A stretch of 56,309 nucleotides of DNA from a virus: positions 1-56,309 of IMG/VR virus record IMGVR_UViG_3300046171_000013; one strand, given 5' to 3'. Position numbers and translations under genes: made by a program. Shown one piece after another: positions 5,472 to 14,249 of the stretch. Each line of letters opens with the position of its first letter. Positions within the stretch are counted from its first letter, which is position 1. The notes beneath the pieces were generated by a model. The model was not told the DNA's origin. It searched no databases and saw only the letters and a program-made list of their open reading frames with translations.

Positions 5472-5693
5472 CTATTTCCAAGTGAACATCATGCGCGTCT
5501 GCACATATGCCGCCTTGGCTTTCACATTGAAATCTTGAGGCTGCTTGAATGCCAAGTCAGCCTCTATGGCTTCCGCCTCAATATCCGCTTTGGCTTGCGT
5601 CCATGCTTTGACCATCTCTTTGGCCATGTCATGTTGCGCTTTGATTTCAAGATTGTTGAACTCACCGGCGCGGATAAATTTGGTTTTAGTCAT
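5472..5693 (-). CDS. hypothetical early protein, 73 aa
   Basis: ATG 5693 follows ATGGAGGACAAC. The protein is largely helical and Ala-, Lys- and Glu-rich (KAQHDMAKEMVKAWTQAKAD), probably a coiled coil. First gene of a leftward unit under the promoter at 5767-5795. No family recognised. Confidence 0.55.
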   Translation of the reverse strand: MTKTKFIRAGEFNNLEIKAQHDMAKEMVKAWTQAKADIEAEAIEADLAFKQPQDFNVKAKAAYVQTRMMFTWK

Positions 5694-5766
5694 GTTGTCC
5701 TCCATATGACAAGTTTGCTTTGGGGTCGCTTGGCTATTGCCGTCCGATTTCCCTTAATGTCCTATG

Positions 5767-5795
5767 ACATTACACCAACATGGGACAACATACAA
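5767..5795 (-). promoter_or_regulatory. candidate leftward early promoter
   Basis: TTGTAT (5795-5790), 17-base spacer, TAATGT (5772-5767). The -35 and downstream bases TTGTATGTTGTC match TTGCATGTTGTC of the promoter at 1083-1110. Confidence 0.5.
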
Positions 5796-5999
5796 CACTT
5801 AATAGGGGTTACTTGGTAAAAAAATTGGGGAATATTGCAAATAAAATACCCCCGACCCCCTTGACAAAAAAACGGGCAGCGCCGCCCCACCCACCCGCCC
5901 TAGTTGGGTAGATTCATTCCCGTGTTTTTCCATTGAGCCAAGGTTCAAGTTGCAAGATCCACAAATTAATTGTACGAATGCCTAAAGGAGTCCCTGGGC
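5796..5999. other. intergenic region upstream of the late genes, no gene
   Basis: About 200 bases with A-runs, C-runs and a TTGACA at 5861-5866 without a convincing -10 at the right distance. A GGGC...GCCC mini-hairpin follows. It must hold the start of the rightward late transcript or read-through from elsewhere; I cannot identify the promoter. Confidence 0.4.
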
Positions 6000-6416
6000 A
6001 TGGAAAAAAATTCTGATGTAAATTCATTTGAGATGTTTGGTCGTATGTGTGTGTTACTGGACAGTGCGCCTTGGTACAGGGATCAGCGGATCAGGGATCT
6101 TGGTTATCGGTTCATTCCTGCGATTGAGCATGGTCGTGTTCGGTATTGGATGCGTGATGGTTCGTTAGTTGGTTTTTGCACATGGTGTTTTCTGACATTT
6201 GAGGAGGGGGAGACGCGCAAGTACAGTGGTAGCGAGGTTTTTTCGCGCACTGGCGGCGATCAGTTGTGGGTTATGGACATGGTGGCGGTTGATAGTGTAT
6301 TATATATTGCGAGAGACATGCGTCAGTTCCTCAGTGATGTTACCGATCATGAGGTGGCGTATTGGAAACGTCCTGATGGTAGACAGGGTAATGCTTGGAG
6401 ATTGAAGCATGGGTGA
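6000..6416 (+). CDS. HlyC-like (toxin-activating lysine acyltransferase family) protein
   Basis: 138 aa from ATG 6000, with AAGGAG about ten bases upstream; a TTG 30 bases earlier would put the ribosome site inside the gene. The segment IPAIEHGRVRYWMRDGSLVG, then FCTWCFLTFEE, GDQLWVMDMVAV and ARDMRQFL matches the HlyC family in order and spacing (PAI..GQ....RDG.PV.. ..W; ..LW.ID..AP). The conserved Asp of the LWxxD segment is present, but the N-terminal catalytic His (usually in SPLH) appears replaced in DSAPWYRDQ. It overlaps the next virion-type gene by eight bases. It may modify a virion protein or be a non-catalytic relative. Confidence 0.65.
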   Translation: MEKNSDVNSFEMFGRMCVLLDSAPWYRDQRIRDLGYRFIPAIEHGRVRYWMRDGSLVGFCTWCFLTFEEGETRKYSGSEVFSRTGGDQLWVMDMVAVDSVLYIARDMRQFLSDVTDHEVAYWKRPDGRQGNAWRLKHG

Positions 6417-8157
6417 ATCTTCTGATAGCGGCAATGATGCTGGCAGCGATGTTCCAGATCGTTCTAATCCGAATGAGATGGCTGCTCGTGAAAGGGCGGC
6501 GGCGAGGGCTGGCACGGTTACTGACGGCAGGGGCAATCCTGTAACATCTACGAATGCGGACGGCACGAAGAGTGTTGTGACTTCTGGCAATGCCACGGAC
6601 TTTGAGCGTTCTATGGCGCAGCAGCAGTTTGCGGCTGAGACTGGTAATCCGTTATCACGGGGTGCGCAGGATCTGGCGGCAAGTGTCGCGGAGCGTGAGA
6701 CGGCGGCACTTCAGCGTGCTTCGGACGCTGGCAGGTTGGCTGGCGCTCCTGCTAGTTCGGCTTTGGCGAATGTTGGTGACATCACTCAGCCTACATATGG
6801 TCCGTTTCCTGCGAACCAGCCGCAGTTGAATTTTGTTGCTCCGCAGATATCTCAGCCTGACGTTAATATTACGGCTACGTCTCCTATGACGCTTCCTGAA
6901 CCTAGCCCGATTCGTGGTGTGGTTGACACGGGCGTATCATCTGGGTTGTTGGCGCGGCAGTTGAGCAGTGACTTGGCTAGTCCGGAGGTTAAGGAGTCAG
7001 CGGCGCGGCAGTTGTTATCTCGGTCTGTTTCTGGTGATGCGGAAGCTACGGAGCTTATGACGGACGCGCAGAATCGCGGTGAGTTTCCGGGACTTGTTGG
7101 TCCGGCACGCACGGTTAATGTGCCTGTTGGAATCATGAACACTCCTGCCGCCACTGCGGCGTCTGTTTTGCAGGGTCCACCGCAACTAACGGAAGAAACA
7201 GTTACGTTACCGGATGGCGCTAGTTTTGTTTCTCAGACGTTTGATGCTCCCGGCACGAGTCGTGATTTAATGACCGCAAAGCCGGGGTCTTATACCTCGG
7301 CTCCCGAATCTGACTTCTTGGTTGGTCAGCAGAGTTCTGTTGGCCGTCCTGGTTTGGTTGGCACGGCAGCGGACGGCAGTCCGATTACTACGAATGAGTT
7401 TCAGTCTGTGTATGTTGATGGTCGCGGCATGAGCGTGCCAAGGCCAGAGATGAGTGTTATCAATACGGCGGCGGCGGATCCGATGACGCAGTTGTCACAG
7501 CAGCAGGCCATCTTTGGTCTGGGCGATAACGCTCCACAAAGTGTTTTTGAGGGTCTGGGTGGTAGCCTTGGTTTAGGGCGGCGTGAACTCTCGCCTCTCG
7601 AGCAGAGTGTTCAGGCAGCGGTGGACGCTTCTACTCGCACACCGGAAGAGCAAGCGGGTGTCACGCCTACAGGCCCGATGGGTCAGCAGGCAGCGGCGGG
7701 GACTCCGGCGCAAGACTTCTATGCTGACGCATATCGTGAATTGAACCCTGACATTGAGACGATCCCCGGCGAAGGGTTGTTTGGTTTTACCAACGCGCTG
7801 GGTAAGATGAGTCCGATAGGGTTGTTGACGGGTGCGACTTCTGATCCCGCTTCTGCGGCAGATCAGGCAGCGTTTCAGTCTGGTCAGCTTTTGTCTATGG
7901 GTGGAACCATGGATCCTGAGACAGGCGCCATCAGTGACGTACCGGCGGGTCGTGGCACATTGAACATGAACCGTTTTGGCATGGTCACTTACTCTGGAAT
8001 GCCGGATCCGAACTACGATGGGCCATACGCCAATCTGGTCAATCCACCAGCGGATACGGGTGGTGACGGCGGTCAGCAGATGCAGCAGGCTACGGCAGAT
8101 CCGTGTCCTGAAGGGTATCAGATGCGTGACGGTGTATGTCAGCCGGTAGACGATTGA
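6409..8157 (+). CDS. large low-complexity Ala/Gly/Pro/Gln-rich protein, probably virion-associated
   Basis: 582 aa, start ATG 6409 overlapping the acyltransferase-like gene. No enzymatic motif. Disordered Ala-, Ser-, Thr-, Pro- and Gln-rich composition throughout, resembling internal virion proteins of marine podoviruses. The C-terminus carries a small Cys motif, DPCPEGYQMRDGVCQPVDD, as in some phage structural proteins. The 80-aa frame immediately downstream (8136-8378) has the same character and may be its true C-terminus after a one-base indel. It lies directly upstream of the terminase large subunit. Confidence 0.6.
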   Translation: MGESSDSGNDAGSDVPDRSNPNEMAARERAAARAGTVTDGRGNPVTSTNADGTKSVVTSGNATDFERSMAQQQFAAETGNPLSRGAQDLAASVAERETAALQRASDAGRLAGAPASSALANVGDITQPTYGPFPANQPQLNFVAPQISQPDVNITATSPMTLPEPSPIRGVVDTGVSSGLLARQLSSDLASPEVKESAARQLLSRSVSGDAEATELMTDAQNRGEFPGLVGPARTVNVPVGIMNTPAATAASVLQGPPQLTEETVTLPDGASFVSQTFDAPGTSRDLMTAKPGSYTSAPESDFLVGQQSSVGRPGLVGTAADGSPITTNEFQSVYVDGRGMSVPRPEMSVINTAAADPMTQLSQQQAIFGLGDNAPQSVFEGLGGSLGLGRRELSPLEQSVQAAVDASTRTPEEQAGVTPTGPMGQQAAAGTPAQDFYADAYRELNPDIETIPGEGLFGFTNALGKMSPIGLLTGATSDPASAADQAAFQSGQLLSMGGTMDPETGAISDVPAGRGTLNMNRFGMVTYSGMPDPNYDGPYANLVNPPADTGGDGGQQMQQATADPCPEGYQMRDGVCQPVDD

Positions 8158-8378
8158 TCACAGCAGATGAGCCAGCCCCTGGTTCAGACTTCGTAATCAA
8201 TCCGACCACTGGTTTGCCTACGTTGTTCCAGCCTACGACACAGGCCACACAAGTTGGGCAGATTAATCCGTTTGTCTTGCAGCCTTACACACCAGTGCAG
8301 GCGCAGAACATTCAGCAGGCTCGTTCCGGTATTCAAGCACTTTCCCCGACAGGAGCGGCTCTCGGTAGGCAGGTCTAA
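8136..8378 (+). CDS. small protein or frameshifted C-terminus of the preceding gene
   Basis: 80 aa with disordered Pro-, Gln- and Thr-rich sequence (ATQVGQINPFVLQPYTPVQ). The ATG at 8136 has no ribosome site and overlaps the previous gene by 22 bases. A single base change near 8150 would fuse it to the CQPVDD end of that gene, giving about 650 aa. It ends directly at the start of the terminase gene. Confidence 0.45.
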   Translation: MSAGRRLITADEPAPGSDFVINPTTGLPTLFQPTTQATQVGQINPFVLQPYTPVQAQNIQQARSGIQALSPTGAALGRQV

Positions 8379-9839
8379 ATGAACCTAGAGACAGTTCCAG
8401 AGGACGTTCTAAAAGAGATATATGCTCTTCAGAATCAGAGCGTGCGTCTTACGATTCGTGAGAAGGCTCGTGAAGAGTTCATGCCCTTTGTTCACCATGT
8501 GTACGATGGGTTTATTGAGGGGAAACATCACCGGATCATTGCGGAGAAGCTGGAGCGTGTAGCGAGGGGCGAGTTAAAGCGTCTCATTGTTAACATGCCT
8601 CCGCGTCATAGTAAGTCTGAGTTTGCGTCATATTTGATGCCTGCTTGGTTCTTGGGTCGCAATCCGAAGTTAAAGATTATTCAGGCAACGCATAACACGG
8701 AACTTGCGGTCAGGTTTGGTCGTAAGGTTCGTGATTTGATTGACACGCCTGATTATCGGACTGTGTTTCCTGACACTGGGTTGAAGGCGGACGACAAGGC
8801 GGCTGGTCGTTGGGGGACATCGGCAGGCGGAGAATACTTTGCGGCTGGTGTTGGTGCGGCGATGACGGGTCGTGGTGCGGACTTGTTGATTATTGACGAT
8901 CCGCATTCGGAGCAGGACGCTTTGTCTAGCACGGCGTTTGACAATGCGTTTGAGTGGTATACCTCTGGTCCTCGTCAGCGTTTGCAGCCGGGTGGTTCTA
9001 TCATCATCGTTATGACGCGCTGGGGTCAGAAGGATCTGACGGGCCAGGTTATCAAGATGCAGGGTTCGGACACCTTGGCGGACGAGTGGGAGGTTGTGGA
9101 GTTTCCTGCGATTTTGCCGTCTGACAAGCCTTTGTGGCCGGAGTTCTGGGATCATGACTCGTTGGTCAAGGTCAAGGCGTCTTTGCCTGTTGCCAAGTGG
9201 AATGCTCAGTGGCAGCAGAATCCGACTGCGGCGGAAGGTGCGATTGTAAAGAAGGAGTGGTGGAACATCTGGGAGAAGGAGGACATTCCTAGTGTTAAGT
9301 ACATCATTCAGTCTTACGATACGGCGTTCAGCAAGAAAGAGACGGCTGACTATTCTGCCATAACGACATGGGGGGTATTCACGAATGACGAGACTGGCGC
9401 CGATAATGTCATACTTATGGATGCTCGCCGTGGTCGTTGGAACTTCCCAGAACTTAAAGGTGTGGCGGCAGAGGAGTATGAATATTGGGAACCTGACATG
9501 GTTATTATTGAGGCCAAGGCGTCAGGGCAACCGTTGACGGATGAGTTGCGTGCAGCCGGCATTCCGGTGATGAACTATACACCGAGCAAAGGTCGTGATA
9601 AGATAACCCGTATGCACACGGTAGCACCGCTGTTTGAGGCGGGGATGGTGTGGGCACCGGAACAGAAGTTTTCGGACGAGGTTATTGAGGAATGTCTTGC
9701 TTTCCCGCATGGGGAGCATGATGACTTTGTTGATAGCATGACGATGGCTTTGATGCGTTTCCGGCAGGGTGGTTTTATCGAACTCGAGGGTGAGAACGAT
9801 AATACGGATTGGTATCCAAGGAAACGGGAGTATTACTAA
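8379..9839 (+). CDS. terL: terminase large subunit
   Basis: 486 aa. The ATPase has a Walker A variant MPPRHSKSE near residue 72, a Walker B LLIIDDPHS near 170 and a VMTRW coupling segment. The C-terminal nuclease domain shows SYDTAFSKKETADYSA, IEAKASGQPL and HGEHDDFVDSMTMAL, supplying the metal-binding acidic residues. It packages DNA into the prohead and cuts it at the start and end of filling. The start at 8379 directly abuts the preceding frame. Length is typical. The next gene overlaps its stop (TAATG). Confidence 0.95.
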   Translation: MNLETVPEDVLKEIYALQNQSVRLTIREKAREEFMPFVHHVYDGFIEGKHHRIIAEKLERVARGELKRLIVNMPPRHSKSEFASYLMPAWFLGRNPKLKIIQATHNTELAVRFGRKVRDLIDTPDYRTVFPDTGLKADDKAAGRWGTSAGGEYFAAGVGAAMTGRGADLLIIDDPHSEQDALSSTAFDNAFEWYTSGPRQRLQPGGSIIIVMTRWGQKDLTGQVIKMQGSDTLADEWEVVEFPAILPSDKPLWPEFWDHDSLVKVKASLPVAKWNAQWQQNPTAAEGAIVKKEWWNIWEKEDIPSVKYIIQSYDTAFSKKETADYSAITTWGVFTNDETGADNVILMDARRGRWNFPELKGVAAEEYEYWEPDMVIIEAKASGQPLTDELRAAGIPVMNYTPSKGRDKITRMHTVAPLFEAGMVWAPEQKFSDEVIEECLAFPHGEHDDFVDSMTMALMRFRQGGFIELEGENDNTDWYPRKREYY

Positions 9840-10174
9840 TGTCCAGCAAATTTAACACTCCCAAGGCACGTTCTAATCGCAAGCGCCAGTTAGAGCGGCT
9901 TGGCTATGATGCTGATAGGGTCGCGGACATTCTGGACTACGAGTTTGATCTGGAGCTTGGGTTCTATCCAAAAACTCCTCTTCCGGGCAAGAGTTATGAA
10001 AAGGGCGGCTTGGTAGAAGCCAAGAACAAGCTGAAGAAGGTTAGCGGTCAGCTACAAAAAGCATCAAACATGCACGCGCAACAATCCAAGAAGATTGAGT
10101 CTATAGCTAACTCTTTTTCTAATGGTGGTGTCATAAAGGTCAAGCGGCGCGGCACTTTTAAGGGGATTTTCTAA
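9839..10174 (+). CDS. small basic protein with GG-V motifs, 111 aa
   Basis: ATG 9839 shares its A with the terminase stop (TAATG). The N-terminal half is helical and charged; KGGLVEAKNKLKKVSGQL suggests a coiled coil, and the end NGGVIKVKRRGTFKGIF has the (N/D)GG(V/M)hKVKR pattern found between terminase and portal in marine phages. Basic, no membrane segment. Probably virion- or packaging-associated (position-based inference). Confidence 0.65.
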   Translation: MSSKFNTPKARSNRKRQLERLGYDADRVADILDYEFDLELGFYPKTPLPGKSYEKGGLVEAKNKLKKVSGQLQKASNMHAQQSKKIESIANSFSNGGVIKVKRRGTFKGIF

Positions 10175-12648
10175 TGGCATTACCTCCACAGCCCATGGGC
10201 AGTTTGACAGATTCAGGAATCGAGGCTCCGCAGGGCATGGAAGTAGATGTGCCGCAGGTGGAAGATTTCGCTGGTGGCGCGGAGGTTATGCAGCAGGCTG
10301 ATGGTAGTGCACTGATTCAGGCACTCATGGGCGGAGAGCCAGATGGCATTGAAGTAGAGGCTGAACAGTATGATCACATGGCTAACCTAGCCGAGGTGAT
10401 TGACGAGGCTGTTCTGGGGGAGATCTCTAGTGAGTTGCGTGGTCTGTATGAAGAGGATACGGAGTCTCGCGAGGAATGGGAAGAAGGCTACACCAAGGGT
10501 TTGGATCTGCTTGGTATCAAGTATCAGGAACGGACACAGCCTTTTGAGGGTGCATCTGGCGTGACACATCCGTTGATTGCGGAGTCGGTCACTCAGTTTC
10601 AGGCGCAGGCATATAAGGAGCTTCTTCCTGCTGGCGGCCCTGTAAAGACGCAGGTTCTGGGTTCCAAGACCATGGAGAAGGAATCACAGGCTAGCCGCGT
10701 GAAGAACTTCATGAACTATCAGGTTACTGAGGTCATGGAGGAGTTTGATCCTGACACGGATCAGATGCTGTTCTATCTACCGCTCTCTGGTTCTACATTT
10801 AAGAAGGTATACTTTGATCCGACTAAGGCGCGTGCGGTTTCTGCGTTTGTGCCTGCCGAGGATCTGGTTGTGCCGTACTCGGCTACGGATCTGGCGACAG
10901 CTCCGCGTGTGACGCATGTTTTGCGTATGGACGGCAACCAAGTTCGCAAGATGCAGTTTGCTGGCATGTATCGTGATGTGGAGGTTTCTGCTGACGATGA
11001 CGCGGACGATCCGGTTCGTGACAAGGTGGATGAGATTGAGGGTGTAAGCCGAGGTTACACTGATGAGATTCATACCATCTTGGAGATGCATGTTGATTTA
11101 GATCTTGAGGGGTTTGAGGACACAGGGCCAGACGGTCAGCCTACTGGTATCAAGTTGCCGTACATCGTGACGATTGATCATGGGTCAGGGGAGATCTTGG
11201 CGATCACCCGTAACTATGATGCCCAGGACCAGCTTAAAACCAAGCGGCAGTATTTTGTTCACTACAAGTTTCTACCCGGTCTGGGTTTCTACGGCTTCGG
11301 TCTGATTCATATGATTGGTGGCCTTGGTCGTGCGGCGACCAGCATTCTGCGTCAGTTGATTGATGCGGGTACGCTGGCGAACCTGCCGTCTGGTTTCAAG
11401 GCACGGGGCATTCGTATTCGTAATGATGACGAGCCTCTGTCTCCTGGTGAGTTCAGGGACATTGATGCACCTGGTGGTGACATCCGTAACTCTATTATTC
11501 CACTTCCGTTCAAGGAACCGTCTGGCACGTTGGCACAACTGCTGGCTTCTTTGATTGAGGGTGGGCGCCGTTTTGTGTCTATTGCTGATCAGCAGATTGG
11601 TGAGAGCCAGAGCGGTGATATGCCCGTAGGCACAACTGTGGCATTGCTTGAGCGCGGTATGAAGGTCATGTCGGCTATTCATAAGCGTCTGCATTATTCA
11701 CAGAAGACAGAGTTCCGGCTCCTCGCCAGAATCTTCGCGGAAAATCTCCCTCCAATATATCCGTATGAGGTAGCCGGAGCACCTTCCGAAATCAAAGCAC
11801 AGGACTTTGATGGGCGTGTGGATGTGATCCCTGTATCGGATCCTAACATCTTCTCGATGGCACAGCGCGTGACGTTGGCACAGACACAGCTTCAGCTAGC
11901 GCAGTCAAACCCCGGCATCCACAATCTGCACGAAGCATACAAACGTATGTATCAGGCGCTTGAGGTACAGAACATTGACGAGATCTTGCCAGCCAAGAAA
12001 GAGCCACAGCCTACCAGTCCGAGCATTGAGAATGCCAAGGGTATGCAGGGCGAGTTACTGACAGCCTTCCAAGAACAAGACCATGACGCGCATATCATGA
12101 CACACATTGTGTTTATGAAGTTGCCGTTGGTTTCGACATCCCCCAATATTTATGCTATATTTATGGGGCATCTTCAGGATCATATATCCATGAAGGCACG
12201 TTTGACTGTAATGGCTCAAGTCCAAGAACAGCAGGCGCAGGCGCAACAAATGGCATTAGCGGCACAGATGGGTGCAGTAGACCCGATGATGGCGCAACAA
12301 CAAATGCAGGCAGCATCTGCGATGTCTGAGGACATGATTGAAGCCGAGGTCGCGAGACTAGAAGCACAGTTTACTCAAGAAGTCACCGCAATGCTTGCAC
12401 CGCCGGAAGGGCAACAAGATCCTCTTGTAGCAATCCGGCAGCAGGAATTAGCTATCAAGGCATCCGAGTCCGAGCGTAGAGCACAACAGGACGCGGCTGA
12501 ACTTGCACTTGAACGCCAGAAGCTCCAACAGCGAGCTATGACTGACGCAGCGCGAATCGAACTCCAAGAGGAGATCGCGGAAGACAGGGCAGATGTGAAT
12601 AGGGAACGCATCCAGACCCAGCGTGAGTTGGCGATGCGTAATAGGTAA
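10174..12648 (+). CDS. portal protein
   Basis: 824 aa. Position after the terminase, size, and the N-terminal conserved block (EEDTESREEWEEGYTKGLDL, then QPFEGASGVTHPLIAESVTQ) mark it as the large portal type of marine podoviruses. The protein forms the 12-fold ring through which DNA enters and leaves. The last 200 residues are Gln-, Ala- and Met-rich with long coiled-coil helices (QQEQQAQAQQMALAAQ-like and QREL repeats). ATG 10174 shares its first base with the previous stop (TAATG). Confidence 0.9.
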   Translation: MALPPQPMGSLTDSGIEAPQGMEVDVPQVEDFAGGAEVMQQADGSALIQALMGGEPDGIEVEAEQYDHMANLAEVIDEAVLGEISSELRGLYEEDTESREEWEEGYTKGLDLLGIKYQERTQPFEGASGVTHPLIAESVTQFQAQAYKELLPAGGPVKTQVLGSKTMEKESQASRVKNFMNYQVTEVMEEFDPDTDQMLFYLPLSGSTFKKVYFDPTKARAVSAFVPAEDLVVPYSATDLATAPRVTHVLRMDGNQVRKMQFAGMYRDVEVSADDDADDPVRDKVDEIEGVSRGYTDEIHTILEMHVDLDLEGFEDTGPDGQPTGIKLPYIVTIDHGSGEILAITRNYDAQDQLKTKRQYFVHYKFLPGLGFYGFGLIHMIGGLGRAATSILRQLIDAGTLANLPSGFKARGIRIRNDDEPLSPGEFRDIDAPGGDIRNSIIPLPFKEPSGTLAQLLASLIEGGRRFVSIADQQIGESQSGDMPVGTTVALLERGMKVMSAIHKRLHYSQKTEFRLLARIFAENLPPIYPYEVAGAPSEIKAQDFDGRVDVIPVSDPNIFSMAQRVTLAQTQLQLAQSNPGIHNLHEAYKRMYQALEVQNIDEILPAKKEPQPTSPSIENAKGMQGELLTAFQEQDHDAHIMTHIVFMKLPLVSTSPNIYAIFMGHLQDHISMKARLTVMAQVQEQQAQAQQMALAAQMGAVDPMMAQQQMQAASAMSEDMIEAEVARLEAQFTQEVTAMLAPPEGQQDPLVAIRQQELAIKASESERRAQQDAAELALERQKLQQRAMTDAARIELQEEIAEDRADVNRERIQTQRELAMRNR

Positions 12649-13308
12649 TTGGATCCAGTATCAGCGATGGCTACCGCTACGGCGGCATTTGGAGCTATCA
12701 AAAAAGGTTTTGCGATAGGACGGGACATCGAGTCGATGGTATCCGACCTTTCGCGTTGGATGGGCGCACTCTCCGATCTTGATCAGATGGAGAAAGAGGC
12801 CAAGAACCCTCCTATGTTCAAAAAGCTGTTCGGTGGTAAATCTGTTGAACAGGAAGCATTAGAAGCCTTCGCCGCTAAACGAAAAGCAGCCGCACAGCGT
12901 GACGAACTAAAACAGTGGATTGGCCTGACAATGGGCCAGTCGGCATGGGAAGAACTCGTCCGTATGGAGGGGCAGATTAGAAAGAGGCGTCAAGACGCTG
13001 TTTACGCTCAGAGGGAAAAGCGCCGGAAGTTTGTCGAGATCGTGGCATGGATATTTATGATCGGTCTTGCTGTTGGTTTACTGGTGCTGTTTGTACTCTT
13101 GCTCAAGTCTCACTCTGCGAAAGCGGATGAGACCACTTGGGTTGAGTGTCGATTAGCCAAGTATGAAAAGGTCGGCAAGGAATGGCACTGTTACTACTTG
13201 GGCGCCAACAGAACCACCGAGTCTATGATCATCACCGAGTTCTGTCCTCGCTCATATATGTGTGAGTACAGTCCGAACACGGATAGTAAGATTGTGAAGT
13301 GGGAATAG
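12649..13308 (+). CDS. conserved membrane-anchored phage protein, 219 aa
   Basis: Begins at TTG 12649 immediately after the portal stop; the N-terminus MDPVSAMATATAAFGAIKKG matches a family widespread in marine phages that starts in just this way, which favours TTG over the ATG at 12667. Helical N-terminal 120 residues (AIGRDIESMVSDLSRWMGAL), a basic stretch QREKRRKFVE, one membrane segment (about 130-152) and a C-terminal outside domain with four Cys. Probably envelope- or lysis-related, given the holin cluster that follows. Confidence 0.65.
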   Translation: MDPVSAMATATAAFGAIKKGFAIGRDIESMVSDLSRWMGALSDLDQMEKEAKNPPMFKKLFGGKSVEQEALEAFAAKRKAAAQRDELKQWIGLTMGQSAWEELVRMEGQIRKRRQDAVYAQREKRRKFVEIVAWIFMIGLAVGLLVLFVLLLKSHSAKADETTWVECRLAKYEKVGKEWHCYYLGANRTTESMIITEFCPRSYMCEYSPNTDSKIVKWE

Positions 13309-13309
13309 C

Positions 13310-13630
13310 ATGTCTCAGAAAAAGTTACAGTCAGAAAGTAATTACGAACAATACGACCTAGATGGTGACGGGGTAGTCACGGACGAGGAGTTAGAGCACG
13401 CAAAGCTCATCAAGGAGACGGAGCGTGAGTTGCGTAAGAGCCTAGCGCAGCTTCGTATGGCGCGGTTTACGCTGATCGGCATGGGCGTATTTACAGCGAT
13501 GATGTTTACCCCGTGGATTAGCATTGAGCGGATTGAAGCACTGAGCGAGATCAGCAATCTGTTCTACATCAGTGGAGCTGGTATCGTTGGTGCGTACATG
13601 GGCACTACCGCTTGGATGAATAGAAAATGA
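13310..13630 (+). CDS. EF-hand membrane protein, 106 aa
   Basis: Residues 16-28, DLDGDGVVTDEEL, form a canonical EF-hand calcium loop (D-x-D-x-D-G-x-x-x-x-x-E). It is followed by a charged helix and two membrane segments (about 50-70 and 82-100). I know related EF-hand membrane proteins in cyanophage-type genomes. It sits between membrane-anchored genes and the holin, so a calcium-sensitive role in lysis timing is conceivable but unproved. Confidence 0.7.
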   Translation: MSQKKLQSESNYEQYDLDGDGVVTDEELEHAKLIKETERELRKSLAQLRMARFTLIGMGVFTAMMFTPWISIERIEALSEISNLFYISGAGIVGAYMGTTAWMNRK

Positions 13631-13854
13631 TAGATGCGTTTCTACTTCTTGTGTATTTGGGCACGGGAGAGTTTCGCAAACTAGAGAGTGGAAACATGTA
13701 CTTTTATTCGATTACCGAATGTAACTATTTTGCGTCACAGGTGACAAAAAGGTACGGTAATTACGTCTCTTCGCAGTTCACCGATCCGCGTGATAGAGCC
13801 ACGGCATACTGCGTTCCTAGACAAGTAGACCCAAATCAGGTAAAGGTATATTGA
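13627..13854 (+). CDS. small exported protein, 75 aa
   Basis: ATG 13627 overlaps the preceding stop (ATGA). The N-terminus MIDAFLLLVYLGTGEFRKLE has a short hydrophobic segment, and two later Cys could form a disulfide. The TGA stop overlaps the holin start. Conserved neighbours suggest a lysis or envelope role; no family named. Confidence 0.55.
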   Translation: MIDAFLLLVYLGTGEFRKLESGNMYFYSITECNYFASQVTKRYGNYVSSQFTDPRDRATAYCVPRQVDPNQVKVY

Positions 13855-14240
13855 TGTTACAAGCTCTTATAGGACCAATATCGTCCCTAGCCGGAACATG
13901 GTTAGAGGGCAAGGTCGAGAAAACAAAAGCGGAAGCTGGAGCCAAGGTCGCCAAGGCCAAGGCTGAAGCTACCATCATGGAGAAGAAGGCCACCGGAGAG
14001 ATCGACTGGGATCTTGAGATGGCGAAAGGCAGTCAGAACTCGTGGAAAGACGAGTGGCTGACAATCTTGTTCTCTGTGCCTTTGGTGCTAGCGTTCTGTG
14101 GAGATTGGGGCAGACAGGTCGTGACAGACGGTTTTGTCGCATTGGAAGCGATGCCGGAGTATTACAGGTATACGCTTGGAATTATCGTAAGTGCCAGCTT
14201 TGGCACAAGGGCAGCAACAAAGTTCTTCGGAAAGAAGTAG
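13854..14240 (+). CDS. holin of the GTA/3TM type
   Basis: 128 aa from ATG 13854 (TGATG overlap). It starts MLQALIGPISSLAGTWLEGK and has an Ala/Lys-rich helix, then SWKDEWLTILFSVPLVLAF, a middle segment with MPEYYRYTLGIIVSASFG and a short basic end, as in 3TM holins known from gene transfer agents and phages. It would open the inner membrane for the endolysin encoded at 41940. Confidence 0.75.
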   Translation: MLQALIGPISSLAGTWLEGKVEKTKAEAGAKVAKAKAEATIMEKKATGEIDWDLEMAKGSQNSWKDEWLTILFSVPLVLAFCGDWGRQVVTDGFVALEAMPEYYRYTLGIIVSASFGTRAATKFFGKK

Positions 14241-14249
14241 GAGTCTCTC

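Noticed and set aside
5861-5866. TTGACA as the late promoter
   Set aside because: No acceptable -10 sequence lies 15-19 bases downstream; the region there is GC-rich.
5940-5970. GGTTCAAGT resembling a tRNA T-loop
   Set aside because: No T-stem pairing, acceptor stem or anticodon arm can be formed around it.
8670-9155. Leftward 161-aa frame inside the terminase large subunit gene
   Set aside because: Arg-rich shadow of the terminase reading, no ribosome site, no neighbours on that strand.
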